Below are positions 1 to 6,686 of a stretch of DNA of 7,868 nucleotides, one piece after another (the stretch's first letter is position 1; every line of letters begins with the position of its first letter). The stretch is from Gammaproteobacteria bacterium (lineage in GTDB: Bacteria > Pseudomonadota > Gammaproteobacteria > SZUA-140). The stretch covers positions 1 through 7,868 of the forward strand of contig JALWQD010000090.1 in the NCBI GenBank assembly GCA_026994735.1. The letters run 5' to 3'. The notes under the pieces were generated by a model. The model was not told where the DNA came from, did no database searches, and saw only the letters and a program-made list of their open reading frames with translations. A program made the translations under genes and the position numbers.

Positions 1-1167
1 CCGGTCACTGTTTCGCAGTCACCGAGGCAGCGCTTGCGAATTGCCTATCTTTCCGCTGACTTCCGTACGCATTCTGTCGGTTATTTTATCGAACCGATTT
101 TGCGTGCCCATAATCGCCAACAATTTGAAGTTTATTGCTATGCCGATGTCAATCGGCCCGACGCGATGACTAACCGTATGGCCAAGCTGGCAGCAAGCTG
201 GACGTATACCTACGGTCTTGATGACGATGAGTTGTCTGAGAGAATTCGCAATGACAATATTGATGTGCTCATCGATCTTGCTGGTCATACCGAGAAGAAC
301 CGTCTGGGTGTTTTTGCCCGGCGTGTGGCGCCGCTGCAGATTAGTTATCTTGGCTATCCGGATACGACAGGATTAACGACCATGGATGTCCGCCTGACCG
401 ATGCGGTTGCCGATCCGGAAGGGCAGGATGATGGCTATAGTGAGCGTCTCTTTCGTCTATCGGGCGGGTTTCTGTGCTACGGACCACCTGCGGATGCGCC
501 TGCCGTCTCGGCCTGTCCCGGCGATCATAAGGGTGTGATTACCTTTGCTTCCTTTAATAATCTCGCCAAGATCAATGACGCGGTGATTGCCGCCTGGGTA
601 CAAATACTGCAGGGTGTTCCGGATTCCCGTTTGCTGATGAAGAATCGTGCTTTTGCCGATGCCGGTGTGCGGCAACGTTATATTGACATGTTTGGTCGTT
701 ATGGCATTGCCGAACAGCGCCTGCAACTGTGTGGCTGGACAACAGATAATCACTCGCATATGAGTATGTACGGCGATGTTGATATTGCCCTCGACAGCTT
801 TCCCTATAACGGTACGACGACGACCTGTGAAGCCTTATGGATGGGCGTGCCGGTGATTAGTCTTGCCGGCAGGCATCATGTCAACCGGGTGGGCTTGAGT
901 TTGTTGCAGCGATTGGGACTGGCAGCCCTTTGTGCTGATGATGTCGCGTCCTATATCAGGTTGGCCATCAAGCTGGCCAGTAACCGGGAAAAATGCACGC
1001 TCTTGCGCGAGTCGCTGCGGCCACTGATGCAGATACGCCTTTGTGATGCCCTTGCTTTTACACAAGTACTGGAACAATGCTATCACTCACTTTCCATGGA
1101 AACCGGTTATCTGCTTGGTGAGCATCTGCCGGAAAAAGCTTTAGAGGCCGCTGACGAGATCCTCTAG
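1..1167 (+). CDS. GT41-family protein glycosyltransferase (SPINDLY/O-GlcNAc transferase type), C-terminal part, 5' partial
   Basis: The reading frame is open from the first base, so the N-terminus is missing; a TTG at 34 lies inside the conserved domain and is not a credible start. Numbered from the first codon, I see the GT41 catalytic region: an RIAYLSADF..H segment (residues 13-24, with H24 at the place of the OGT catalytic histidine), an IDLAGHT segment near 91-97, FNNLAKI at 185-191 (the nucleotide-contacting lysine region), and YNGTTTTCEALWMG at 269-282, the UDP-binding signature. Family members move GlcNAc or another sugar from a nucleotide sugar to Ser/Thr of proteins, and usually carry TPR repeats before this domain; those would lie left of the window. 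The domain looks intact to its TAG stop. The gene converges on the sulfotransferase gene and overlaps it by 27 bp. A flagellin or other surface-protein target is suggested only by the nearby flagellar locus. The family is secure; the sugar and target are unknown. Confidence 0.9.
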   Translation, partial: PVTVSQSPRQRLRIAYLSADFRTHSVGYFIEPILRAHNRQQFEVYCYADVNRPDAMTNRMAKLAASWTYTYGLDDDELSERIRNDNIDVLIDLAGHTEKNRLGVFARRVAPLQISYLGYPDTTGLTTMDVRLTDAVADPEGQDDGYSERLFRLSGGFLCYGPPADAPAVSACPGDHKGVITFASFNNLAKINDAVIAAWVQILQGVPDSRLLMKNRAFADAGVRQRYIDMFGRYGIAEQRLQLCGWTTDNHSHMSMYGDVDIALDSFPYNGTTTTCEALWMGVPVISLAGRHHVNRVGLSLLQRLGLAALCADDVASYIRLAIKLASNREKCTLLRESLRPLMQIRLCDALAFTQVLEQCYHSLSMETGYLLGEHLPEKALEAADEIL

Positions 1168-3153
1168 AGCACTCTCCATTCGTGCTGCGAGTGATTTTTT
1201 GAGGACACTTTCCAGTTCACGCATCTCCTCATCATAAGGCCAGACGGTGAGGTAATGTTGGCACGCACGCAGTGCTTCATCGTATTGCTCTCGTGCTGAT
1301 TGTATATCGATGAAATTGAAGACTGTATGACGGTCCTCAGGAGCAATCTGGTAGGCCTGGCGGGCAAATGTCAGGGTTGCTTCCTGGTCACCAAGTTGCC
1401 AGCAGAGAACGGCGAGATTGTTGAGACTGCGCACATCTTCTGGCGAAGTATGCAGGGCTTGCTGGAAACATGACAGCGCTTGTTCATAGAGACCTTCAGC
1501 AAATAATCGCTCACCGCTTTCATTGTCTGAGGCTGCGTCATAAGAGGCCTTTGTCAGTGACAGCGAGTATTTTTCCAGAAAGCGTGTCGTGCTGGCTCCA
1601 AGCCTGGGAATATCAACCGTTTCGATATCATTTAATAACGGGAACTCGGCTTCTGTTTCGGTTGACAGCAAGGAGCGGATTAACATGGCAAACTGCTGGC
1701 CAAACTCAAGATAGCGCTCTTCCGAATAATTTATTTTGTGGATTTCGTGGAAGGCATAAAAACTATCGAGGCGTTTGACAGCCATACCCTTCAAGAGGGC
1801 GATAGTCGGCACCCAGTAATCCCACCAGGGCATACCGACCATAAAAGTCGATTGCGGGTAGAGGTCAAGAAATGCGCGCGGGAAGAAAAAGAAATCAAAG
1901 CCACCGCGATAAACACCGCCGGCACGGTTGTTCATATCCTGCACATCGACACGTGATCCGTAAACCAGGCTGTTGCTGGCTTCACGGTTGATGATGTCAC
2001 AGAATGACCGATCCTCTTTGAGGAGGATATCCGAGTTGACGATAGCGCAAATTGGCTCATCACTTCGGCGATAGTAATCAAGGATATCATCGAAATAAAT
2101 CAGTGGCCGTCCAGTCTGGGAACGACCATCGCGATTGACCTCAACAAAGTCGACATGGGCAAAGGCATCGCCGATAATGTCGATTTCCTCGGCACAGTTC
2201 AGCGATACGACCTGATAGCCCAGTGCTTGCCAGCTGGCGATAGCTTGTTGCTGATGAGCCAGTCCGTGCGGAGCAATACTGGTGACGATTTTTGGACACG
2301 GTATTTCGGCTTCGGGGGCGGCTTTAGTCGCCATGACGGTGTTTTCATTGACATGGATATTGTTTTCATCGCTCAGGGGCGCTGCTGTCAGTTCATAACC
2401 CAGTTCAAGCATCAAGTCACCCCAGCTGGATTCGATCTCTGCTACGTGCTCATCCGTGAGTTCGCTCGTCCATTGGCCATGTTTTCCTGAACGCATGAAG
2501 AGAACATCGCACTGGCTGTTGCGGGATTCTCGCCAGACTTCTTTTTCGGCATGTTCCAGTTGTTGCATGCGACTGAAGCAACCGGCCTCGACAGCAACCT
2601 GGATTTGTTTCCGGGAATATTGCCAGCCGAGGTGCTTAATAACCTCGGTCAATGATTTTTCCGGGTTCATCAGCATGTCTTCATAGCGCAAGAGCATGAA
2701 ATCGCTGTTTGATTGCCGCGCACCCAGCCAGCTGCCAATATTTTCCTGCCAACTCCCAAACCCTCCGCCTGGAGATTGGCAGAATTGATGGATATAGCTG
2801 CCGAGCGGGTAATCTTGAGCGAGGAAACCATGTTTTAGTTGATAGTAGTAATAGGAGATGGCGACATCGCGGGGGTCGCGAACGATATAGATGACTTTTT
2901 GACAACGGGGGTCAAAGCAGTCGTGAGTCTTTAGCAAGCGTGGGCCACTGAGATTGGCGAGTTCATCATGACTGTGGGCATAAATATCGGGTAAAAATCC
3001 ATCAAGCTGACTGAGTTTTATTTCATTTTCTGGGTGCAGCAGACAGGCAAGCATATAGCGGAGCCAGGTATTGCCGGATTTGGGGTAGGAGGCGAAAAAG
3101 ACATCGTCGCTCCTGATCTCGATATCTCGCAGTGTGGTGACCTCTTTGACCAT
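1141..3153 (-). CDS. Three-module protein: PAPS sulfotransferase + GT-A-like transferase domain + TPR repeats
   Basis: This 670-residue protein starts at ATG 3153, behind an AGAGGA Shine-Dalgarno about 8 nt upstream. Residues ~13-255 form a complete sulfotransferase domain: YPKSGNTW at 23-30 (PAPS 5'-phosphosulfate loop, K25), KTH at 75-77 (candidate catalytic histidine H77), RDPRDVAIS at 92-100 (3'-phosphate loop), YEDM at 157-160, and RSGKHGQW at 221-228, matching the RKGxxGxW PAPS motif. A linker (~256-285) leads to a second domain (~286-490) containing VNSDILL (372-378) and a GFDFFFFPR...MPWWDYW stretch (418-447). This resembles GT-A nucleotide-sugar transferases, with NSD in the place of a DxD motif. 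Three TPR-like units occupy ~544-645. The likely roles are sulfation of a glycan or tyrosine and possibly sugar transfer, with the TPRs binding a protein substrate. No signal peptide or membrane segment is visible, so it is probably cytoplasmic. The sulfotransferase call is strong; the middle-domain call is tentative. Confidence 0.85.
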   Translation of the reverse strand: MVKEVTTLRDIEIRSDDVFFASYPKSGNTWLRYMLACLLHPENEIKLSQLDGFLPDIYAHSHDELANLSGPRLLKTHDCFDPRCQKVIYIVRDPRDVAISYYYYQLKHGFLAQDYPLGSYIHQFCQSPGGGFGSWQENIGSWLGARQSNSDFMLLRYEDMLMNPEKSLTEVIKHLGWQYSRKQIQVAVEAGCFSRMQQLEHAEKEVWRESRNSQCDVLFMRSGKHGQWTSELTDEHVAEIESSWGDLMLELGYELTAAPLSDENNIHVNENTVMATKAAPEAEIPCPKIVTSIAPHGLAHQQQAIASWQALGYQVVSLNCAEEIDIIGDAFAHVDFVEVNRDGRSQTGRPLIYFDDILDYYRRSDEPICAIVNSDILLKEDRSFCDIINREASNSLVYGSRVDVQDMNNRAGGVYRGGFDFFFFPRAFLDLYPQSTFMVGMPWWDYWVPTIALLKGMAVKRLDSFYAFHEIHKINYSEERYLEFGQQFAMLIRSLLSTETEAEFPLLNDIETVDIPRLGASTTRFLEKYSLSLTKASYDAASDNESGERLFAEGLYEQALSCFQQALHTSPEDVRSLNNLAVLCWQLGDQEATLTFARQAYQIAPEDRHTVFNFIDIQSAREQYDEALRACQHYLTVWPYDEEMRELESVLKKSLAARMESALEDLVSGL

Positions 3154-3649
3154 CTTTTCTGTCCTCTAGATTTATGGTGACTCATTGCTTATAGCGTCCG
3201 CAAAGCCAGGAACTTGTCTTTGCTATATAGCCTCCAGCGATGACGTTTATTATCGTAGCGGTTATGAGATTACCCCTGTGCGAATTAAAGCGTGATATTG
3301 TCTCCGCCCTGGTAAAATATACAGCCTGCCTGAGGGCCTTTCTGGTATCAGCCGGGCATGGGATCTTTGTCTGTCATGGTCTTGTTTTTAATGGTTGCCC
3401 GCAGGGACAATTGATTGCTGCACTGAGGGAAAAGATCAACGATGATTGCGAGCATAGGCAGTCAAGGCAGGCAGTGGTTCTTGACACTCATTACCGGCAT
3501 TGATTGGCCAGCACGCCTGTTGATGTTACGGCAGCAGCTCCGAGTCAATGAGCACTGCAAAGCTGACTTCTTGTTTTAATGCCGCTGGGGGAATTGTCAG
3601 GCAGGGCGAGGGCATTCATGTTTGTTGTAGCCCCACTTGGCTTACTGGA
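3154..3649. other. 496-bp stretch without a convincing gene
   Basis: This lies between two minus-strand genes and should hold the end of the polymerase transcript and the promoter of the sulfotransferase gene. I found no strong -35/-10 pair; TATAAG (minus strand, around 3188-3193) is only a possible -10. The perfect palindrome GCTATATAGC sits at 3222-3231. No hairpin with a T-run follows the polymerase stop. A plus-strand frame (3240-3503, 87 codons) and two tiny minus-strand frames near 3540-3620 are open, but they lack ribosome sites or recognisable motifs. Confidence 0.5.
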
Positions 3650-4906
3650 TTATAGCGTTTGCCGGTGACCGTAAGGTTTCCAGGCCGGGGCGATAACATT
3701 AGGCATCGATGAGCGTTGTAACAGTGGTGCCGGGGCAAGTGTGAATTCACCATAACGGCTATTGATGCGATCCATGGTTTCATTGATGAGTGCCCTTTTT
3801 TGGCGTTGTGGCTCATCGTTGAGAAAGAGATCCGCCTGCAATCCCCGGGGTCTTGGATCGAGAGCGGTTATCTGTATCTGAAAAACGCCCTGGCCCTGCC
3901 ATTGATCATGCAGTAACGGTTGGCAGAGTGCCATGATCTGGCGACCATCATCAGTGGCACAGGGACTATGATATTTACCTTTTAACCAGCTATCAGCAAG
4001 GCGCAGAGCCGCGTAGAAGCGGCTGGCCTCCAGTTCATGTCGGCGCAGTCTCCGGGCGACCTTTTCACACATATGCTGCAAATAGGTGTTGAGCAGTCGC
4101 AGGTCGCGGGTATTGGGCGGCATGATTTTGCCATGGCCAATCGATTTCGGTGCGCTAACATGCTGATGTAATGGCTCGGGGTCACTGCCTTGACACATAT
4201 GCCAGATGCGTCGACCGCTGTCGCCGAAGCGACGGGCGAGGACGCTGATGGGGAGCTTTTCCATATCACCGCAGAAATGAACGCCATGAGCCGCGAGAAA
4301 GGTACCGATACGACGACCAATGCCACAAAGTTCCGTGACGGGTACATGGCGTAGCCGTTCGCGGGCCTGCCAGGGGTAGATAACGGTCAGGCCATTCGGT
4401 TTTTGCAGCTTGGCGGCAAATTTTGCCGTTGTCTTGTCGCCACTGAGCCCGACGGAACACGGTAGACGGGTGGCACGATGGACCGTGTTCATTGTCATTT
4501 GGGCGATTTTTTCCGGATGGCCCCATAGGCGCTGACAACGTGTGACATCAAGAAAGGCTTCGTCGACGGAAAAGATTTCGATGTCAGGAGTGATGGCCTC
4601 TAATGACTGCATGACCGTTGTCGAGACCTGGGCATAGAGAGCCGGGTTGGCAGGGCACTGGATTAATTGCGGACAGAGTCGTCGTGCCTCGGGCAGGCGC
4701 ATACCCGTATAAATGCCGCAGGCACGCGCCTCATAGGAAGAGGTAATAATGCAAGTTCCCTGGCGACCATTGGTGATGGCCACGGGACGTCCGCGCCATG
4801 CCGGGCGGTAGAGCTGTTCGATGGAGGCAAAAAAGGCATTCATATCAACGAGAATGATTGCTCGTTGCCAATGTTTGTGTGACATGTCGGGGCTGTCTTT
4901 GTTCAT
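3650..4906 (-). CDS. dinB: Y-family translesion DNA polymerase, DinB/Pol IV type
   Basis: This 418-residue low-fidelity polymerase would copy past damaged bases. Counting from ATG 4906, the palm carries DMNAFFASIE (21-30; metal-binding D21, steric-gate position F26), the SSYEARACGI fingers motif (56-65), SVDEAFLD (113-120; catalytic D115 and E116) and KPNG (169-172). A helix-hairpin-helix lies near 192-212, and the little finger starts around PKSIGHGK (253-260). QADLF (357-361) fits the QxxLF beta-clamp motif, but it is followed by about 57 more residues, including DRINSRYG (379-386), as in UmuC-like relatives; in E. coli Pol IV the clamp motif is at the very end. The start is uncertain: ATG 4906 has no Shine-Dalgarno and would leave a leader of only about 13 nt, whereas ATG 4885 (residue 8) has a weak AAAGA upstream and better spacing from the promoter. 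No umuD-like partner or LexA box is seen. The family is certain; Pol IV versus another Y-family branch is less so. Confidence 0.9.
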   Translation of the reverse strand: MNKDSPDMSHKHWQRAIILVDMNAFFASIEQLYRPAWRGRPVAITNGRQGTCIITSSYEARACGIYTGMRLPEARRLCPQLIQCPANPALYAQVSTTVMQSLEAITPDIEIFSVDEAFLDVTRCQRLWGHPEKIAQMTMNTVHRATRLPCSVGLSGDKTTAKFAAKLQKPNGLTVIYPWQARERLRHVPVTELCGIGRRIGTFLAAHGVHFCGDMEKLPISVLARRFGDSGRRIWHMCQGSDPEPLHQHVSAPKSIGHGKIMPPNTRDLRLLNTYLQHMCEKVARRLRRHELEASRFYAALRLADSWLKGKYHSPCATDDGRQIMALCQPLLHDQWQGQGVFQIQITALDPRPRGLQADLFLNDEPQRQKRALINETMDRINSRYGEFTLAPAPLLQRSSMPNVIAPAWKPYGHRQTL

Positions 4907-4926
4907 GATCAGGGGGCTTCAGGGAA

Positions 4927-4955
4927 ACTATAGAGAACAAATAGAGATCATTCAA
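4927..4955 (-). promoter_or_regulatory. Sigma-70-like promoter of the Y-family polymerase gene
   Basis: On the minus strand, TTGAAT (4955-4950) and TATAGT (4932-4927) are separated by exactly 17 bp. They match four of six -35 and five of six -10 consensus bases. Transcription would begin near 4919-4920, giving a leader of about 13 nt to ATG 4906 or about 34 nt to ATG 4885. I see no CTGT-N8-ACAG type LexA site here, so SOS control is not supported by sequence. Confidence 0.55.
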
Positions 4956-5056
4956 GTGTTTGCTGGTATCACTCGGGAAAGCAGCATTGAAAGAAGGTGC
5001 GGCGACGAATATTTAATGACGGACTTTGACTGTTTGGCTTTTTATTGTCATCGCTG

Positions 5057-5074
5057 ATGGCCAGTTTTGGCCAT
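5057..5074. repeat. Perfect 7-bp stem hairpin, ATGGCCA-GTTT-TGGCCAT
   Basis: A perfect inverted repeat with a 4-nt loop is flanked by a second short pair, TGTCA (5046-5050) and TGACA (5077-5081), separated from it by a small internal loop. It lies about 125 nt downstream of the tRNA on the minus strand and could be part of its transcript end. Neither side carries a T-run, so it is not a canonical intrinsic terminator. The rest of the polymerase-tRNA gap (4956-5198) shows no gene. Confidence 0.45.
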
Positions 5075-5198
5075 TGTGACAGTGTCGCTATGAGGGAAGG
5101 GTTATTGCCTTGGCAAGCTTGGTGCAATACCACAACGGAGGCTGGCGTATATCGAGAGTCATGGATGTGTATTGAGTCAGCAATGAGGTCGAGGTTAT

Positions 5199-5274
<76 letters not shown>

Positions 5275-5469
5275 ACAATAATCAAATCAATCGCTGACAG
5301 AGTGATATTGCAAAGCAACCGTTTCCTCTATGTCACTCTAATAACAGCGTTCTTCCAGGTTTTGTGATGTTTTGTGCTCAGAAACCTTTAGCGAGCGCAG
5401 CTGTCATCCAATACCTGTGCCAAAATTCTAGCAGATTCCTGGCTTTTTTGATTGTTCTATGCGGCGCTC

Positions 5470-5619
5470 ATGCTTAAAAAACAGTGGCCGCTCATCTGTG
5501 TCGGTCGCAATGAGCCGATAGATGGTGCGGTTGCCTATGGCCAGCTTGCAGGCGTACTGCTGTGCTCAGTGATGGAGAGGGCCTCTGAAATCGTTAAATC
5601 ATTGAATACTATTACCTGA
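5470..5619 (+). CDS. Possible small protein, 49 codons, unrecognised
   Basis: An ATG at 5470 opens a 49-codon frame that ends in TGA at 5617-5619, immediately before an intrinsic terminator on the same strand. The product would begin MLKKQWPLICVG, with a fairly hydrophobic centre (GQLAGVLLCSVM) and a short polar C-terminus. I recognise no family. There is no Shine-Dalgarno before the ATG, and the frame stays open only back to TTG 5452. It may be chance, or part of a non-coding RNA. The terminator placement is the only reason to list it. Confidence 0.15.
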   Translation: MLKKQWPLICVGRNEPIDGAVAYGQLAGVLLCSVMERASEIVKSLNTIT

Positions 5620-5654
5620 AATTCCTGTTGTCATGATGTTAACGGGAATTTTTT
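5619..5654 (+). terminator. Plus-strand intrinsic terminator without a recognised gene upstream
   Basis: AAATTCCTGTT (5619-5629) pairs with AACGGGAATTT (5641-5651) over 11 bp with one T-G wobble. The loop is 11 nt, and the T-run extends to 5654. Read on the minus strand, the hairpin is preceded by A's and followed only by TTTCAGG, so it would serve flgN poorly. It therefore points to a rightward transcript from the 5275-5618 gap. Confidence 0.5.
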
Positions 5655-5730
5655 GCCGTGCAATGGTATCGGGCTTGTGCTGGAAGTAAGCACAGATGGG
5701 TTTCTCCGCAATTTTCCTGCTGTTGATTAC

Positions 5731-6216
5731 TCAGGCGTTGGCAAGTGTTGTACCGTTGAGGGAGTGGATGGCCTGACCATTGGCCGCATATTGCTGGGTC
5801 GTGCCAGGAGGCTGGCCACGGAGCAATGCCATGGTTTGACGGGAGTAATGTAGGCGCGTTTGAACGACATGGCTGTTGACGCGATTCAGGTGATGGCAAT
5901 CACTGAGTAGCCTGTGTAACCTGGCCCACAGACGGGCAATGCCGCTGCTGCCATCCGGGTCACATTGGCGAATCAGGCTTTGCATGCCTTCTTTGTCGAG
6001 GTCAAGGTCTGCTTCCTGTAACATTTTGCTACGGGTTTTTGCCTGTTCCTCGAGTTCAACAATACAGCCTTGTTTTTGCTCACTACTGGCTACCAATCCA
6101 TCAAAATTCTGTTGTCGCAGGGCTTGATGTTCTTCCTGTACGAGTTGGTAGAGTTTTTCCGTCAGCAGAACCTCGGCATCCAGTGCGTGTTTCAGACGTG
6201 CGCTGTTTGTATTCAT
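5731..6216 (-). CDS. flgN: FlgN, flagellar export chaperone for hook-associated proteins
   Basis: FlgN is a small cytoplasmic chaperone that holds the hook-filament junction proteins FlgK and FlgL and brings them to the flagellar type III export gate. The predicted product (161 residues from ATG 6216) is rich in charged and Gln residues and almost free of glycine in its first ~85 residues (for example LYQLVQEEHQALRQQ), which fits the long helical coiled structure of the family. A second helical part contains RLWARLHRLLSDC. Sequence conservation in this family is low, so the call rests on length, helical character and position directly after flgM. ATG 6216 is chosen over an in-frame TTG at 6222 because the Shine-Dalgarno AAGGAAGG lies 7 nt before the ATG but only about 1 nt before the TTG. 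The gene starts 20 bp after flgM, so the two are probably cotranscribed. Confidence 0.85.
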   Translation of the reverse strand: MNTNSARLKHALDAEVLLTEKLYQLVQEEHQALRQQNFDGLVASSEQKQGCIVELEEQAKTRSKMLQEADLDLDKEGMQSLIRQCDPDGSSGIARLWARLHRLLSDCHHLNRVNSHVVQTRLHYSRQTMALLRGQPPGTTQQYAANGQAIHSLNGTTLANA

Positions 6217-6236
6217 GGGCAAGCCTTCCTTTGTTG

Positions 6237-6539
6237 CTAACCTTGCAGGGCTTTTTCATGGTTAATGATGTTATTGGCCAGATTCTGGGGGTTGATCTGG
6301 TAACGGCCATCATTCAGTTGTTGACGAATATCGGCAACCCGGTCGGCATCGACAACAGCGGCACTGCGCAGGGCCTGATTGGCCTTGTCGAGCAATGATG
6401 CCGTTGCGATAGCGGGATTTTTTACGTGCTCAGGCGTAGAGGGGGTCGCCGCTGTCGAGCTCTGTTTTGAGTCCGTTTTTTGGGACACTGACTGTTTGGT
6501 CAGCAGTGACGGATTGATGCTATGCGGATTGATTTTCAT
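6237..6539 (-). CDS. flgM: FlgM, anti-sigma-28 factor
   Basis: FlgM binds sigma-28 (FliA) and blocks late flagellar genes until the hook is complete, then leaves the cell through the flagellar export channel. The 100-residue product has the expected length and opens with MKINPHSINP, a typical FlgM N-terminus. A Ser/Thr/Lys-rich disordered stretch (~15-45) follows. The conserved sigma-28-binding region (~60-96) contains VDADRVADIRQQL and DGRYQINPQNLANNII. Its Shine-Dalgarno, AAGGAAGAG, lies about 9 nt upstream of the ATG. The gene sits 147 bp after flgA and 20 bp before flgN, and has a candidate sigma-28 promoter of its own. That promoter would let FlgM feed back on its own supply, as known in enteric bacteria. 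Confidence 0.95.
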   Translation of the reverse strand: MKINPHSINPSLLTKQSVSQKTDSKQSSTAATPSTPEHVKNPAIATASLLDKANQALRSAAVVDADRVADIRQQLNDGRYQINPQNLANNIINHEKALQG

Positions 6540-6598
6540 GATGTTTTCTCTTCCTTAAAAATTCTCTACCTATAATTAAGCACTATATCTGCTAGTAG

Positions 6599-6625
6599 AT
6601 AGCGACAGAAAGAAGAAATCATTTA
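6599..6625 (-). promoter_or_regulatory. Candidate sigma-28 (FliA) promoter of flgM
   Basis: On the minus strand, TAAA (6625-6622) is followed 15 nt later by GTCGCTAT (6606-6599). The consensus is TAAA-N15-GCCGATAA: the -35 core is exact and the -10 matches five of eight bases. The transcript would start about 50-55 nt before the flgM ATG. The match is modest, but its place between flgA and flgM agrees with the known late flgM promoter of other bacteria. Confidence 0.45.
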
Positions 6626-6637
6626 GATATTTCATGA

Positions 6638-6653
6638 AAAATCTTTCGATTTT
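6638..6653 (-). terminator. Weak A/T-rich hairpin after flgA, possible attenuator
   Basis: Minus-strand AAAATC-GAAA-GATTTT forms a 6-bp stem with a GNRA-type tetraloop, and one more T follows. It lies about 34 nt after the flgA stop. The stem has only one C-G pair, so it would at best reduce read-through from flgA into flgM. A neighbouring near-palindrome, TTTTGTGACAAAA (minus strand, 6662-6650), overlaps it. Confidence 0.2.
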
Positions 6654-6686
6654 GTCACAAAATTCCGATGAGCCCGGCGACATTCT

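Larger units (their letters stand above)
5275..5730. other. 456-bp stretch between tRNA-Ala and flgN, no recognised gene
   Basis: This stretch holds the upstream region of the tRNA, an inverted repeat AGAGTGA (5299-5305) / TCACTCT (5333-5339), a possible small plus-strand frame (5470-5619) and a plus-strand terminator hairpin right after it. A minus-strand frame of about 45 codons (roughly 5430-5565) is also open but has no start codon. I found no canonical terminator for the flgA-flgM-flgN transcript on the minus strand. Confidence 0.5.

Noticed and set aside
2155..2490. 111-codon plus-strand frame inside the sulfotransferase gene
   Set aside because: Antisense shadow of a gene whose own frame carries clear domain motifs.
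3240..3503. 87-codon plus-strand open frame in the gap before the sulfotransferase gene
   Set aside because: No Shine-Dalgarno, no recognisable domain or motif, irregular composition; the length is expected by chance.
3531..3620. Two overlapping tiny minus-strand frames after the polymerase, suspected as a broken UmuD/LexA-like remnant
   Set aside because: Only 25-29 codons, no match to the Ser-Lys protease motifs, and no continuation in another frame.
3982..4538. Minus-strand frames of 121 and 90 codons within the polymerase gene
   Set aside because: Out-of-frame shadows of the conserved Y-family polymerase frame.
4907..5000. LexA/SOS operator before the polymerase gene
   Set aside because: No CTGT-N8-ACAG or GAAC-N4-GTTC arrangement was found.
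5430..5565. Minus-strand open stretch of about 45 codons with a helix-turn-helix-like look (LAIGNRTIYRLI)
   Set aside because: No start codon or ribosome site, stops on both sides, and only a loose resemblance; may be decayed or chance.
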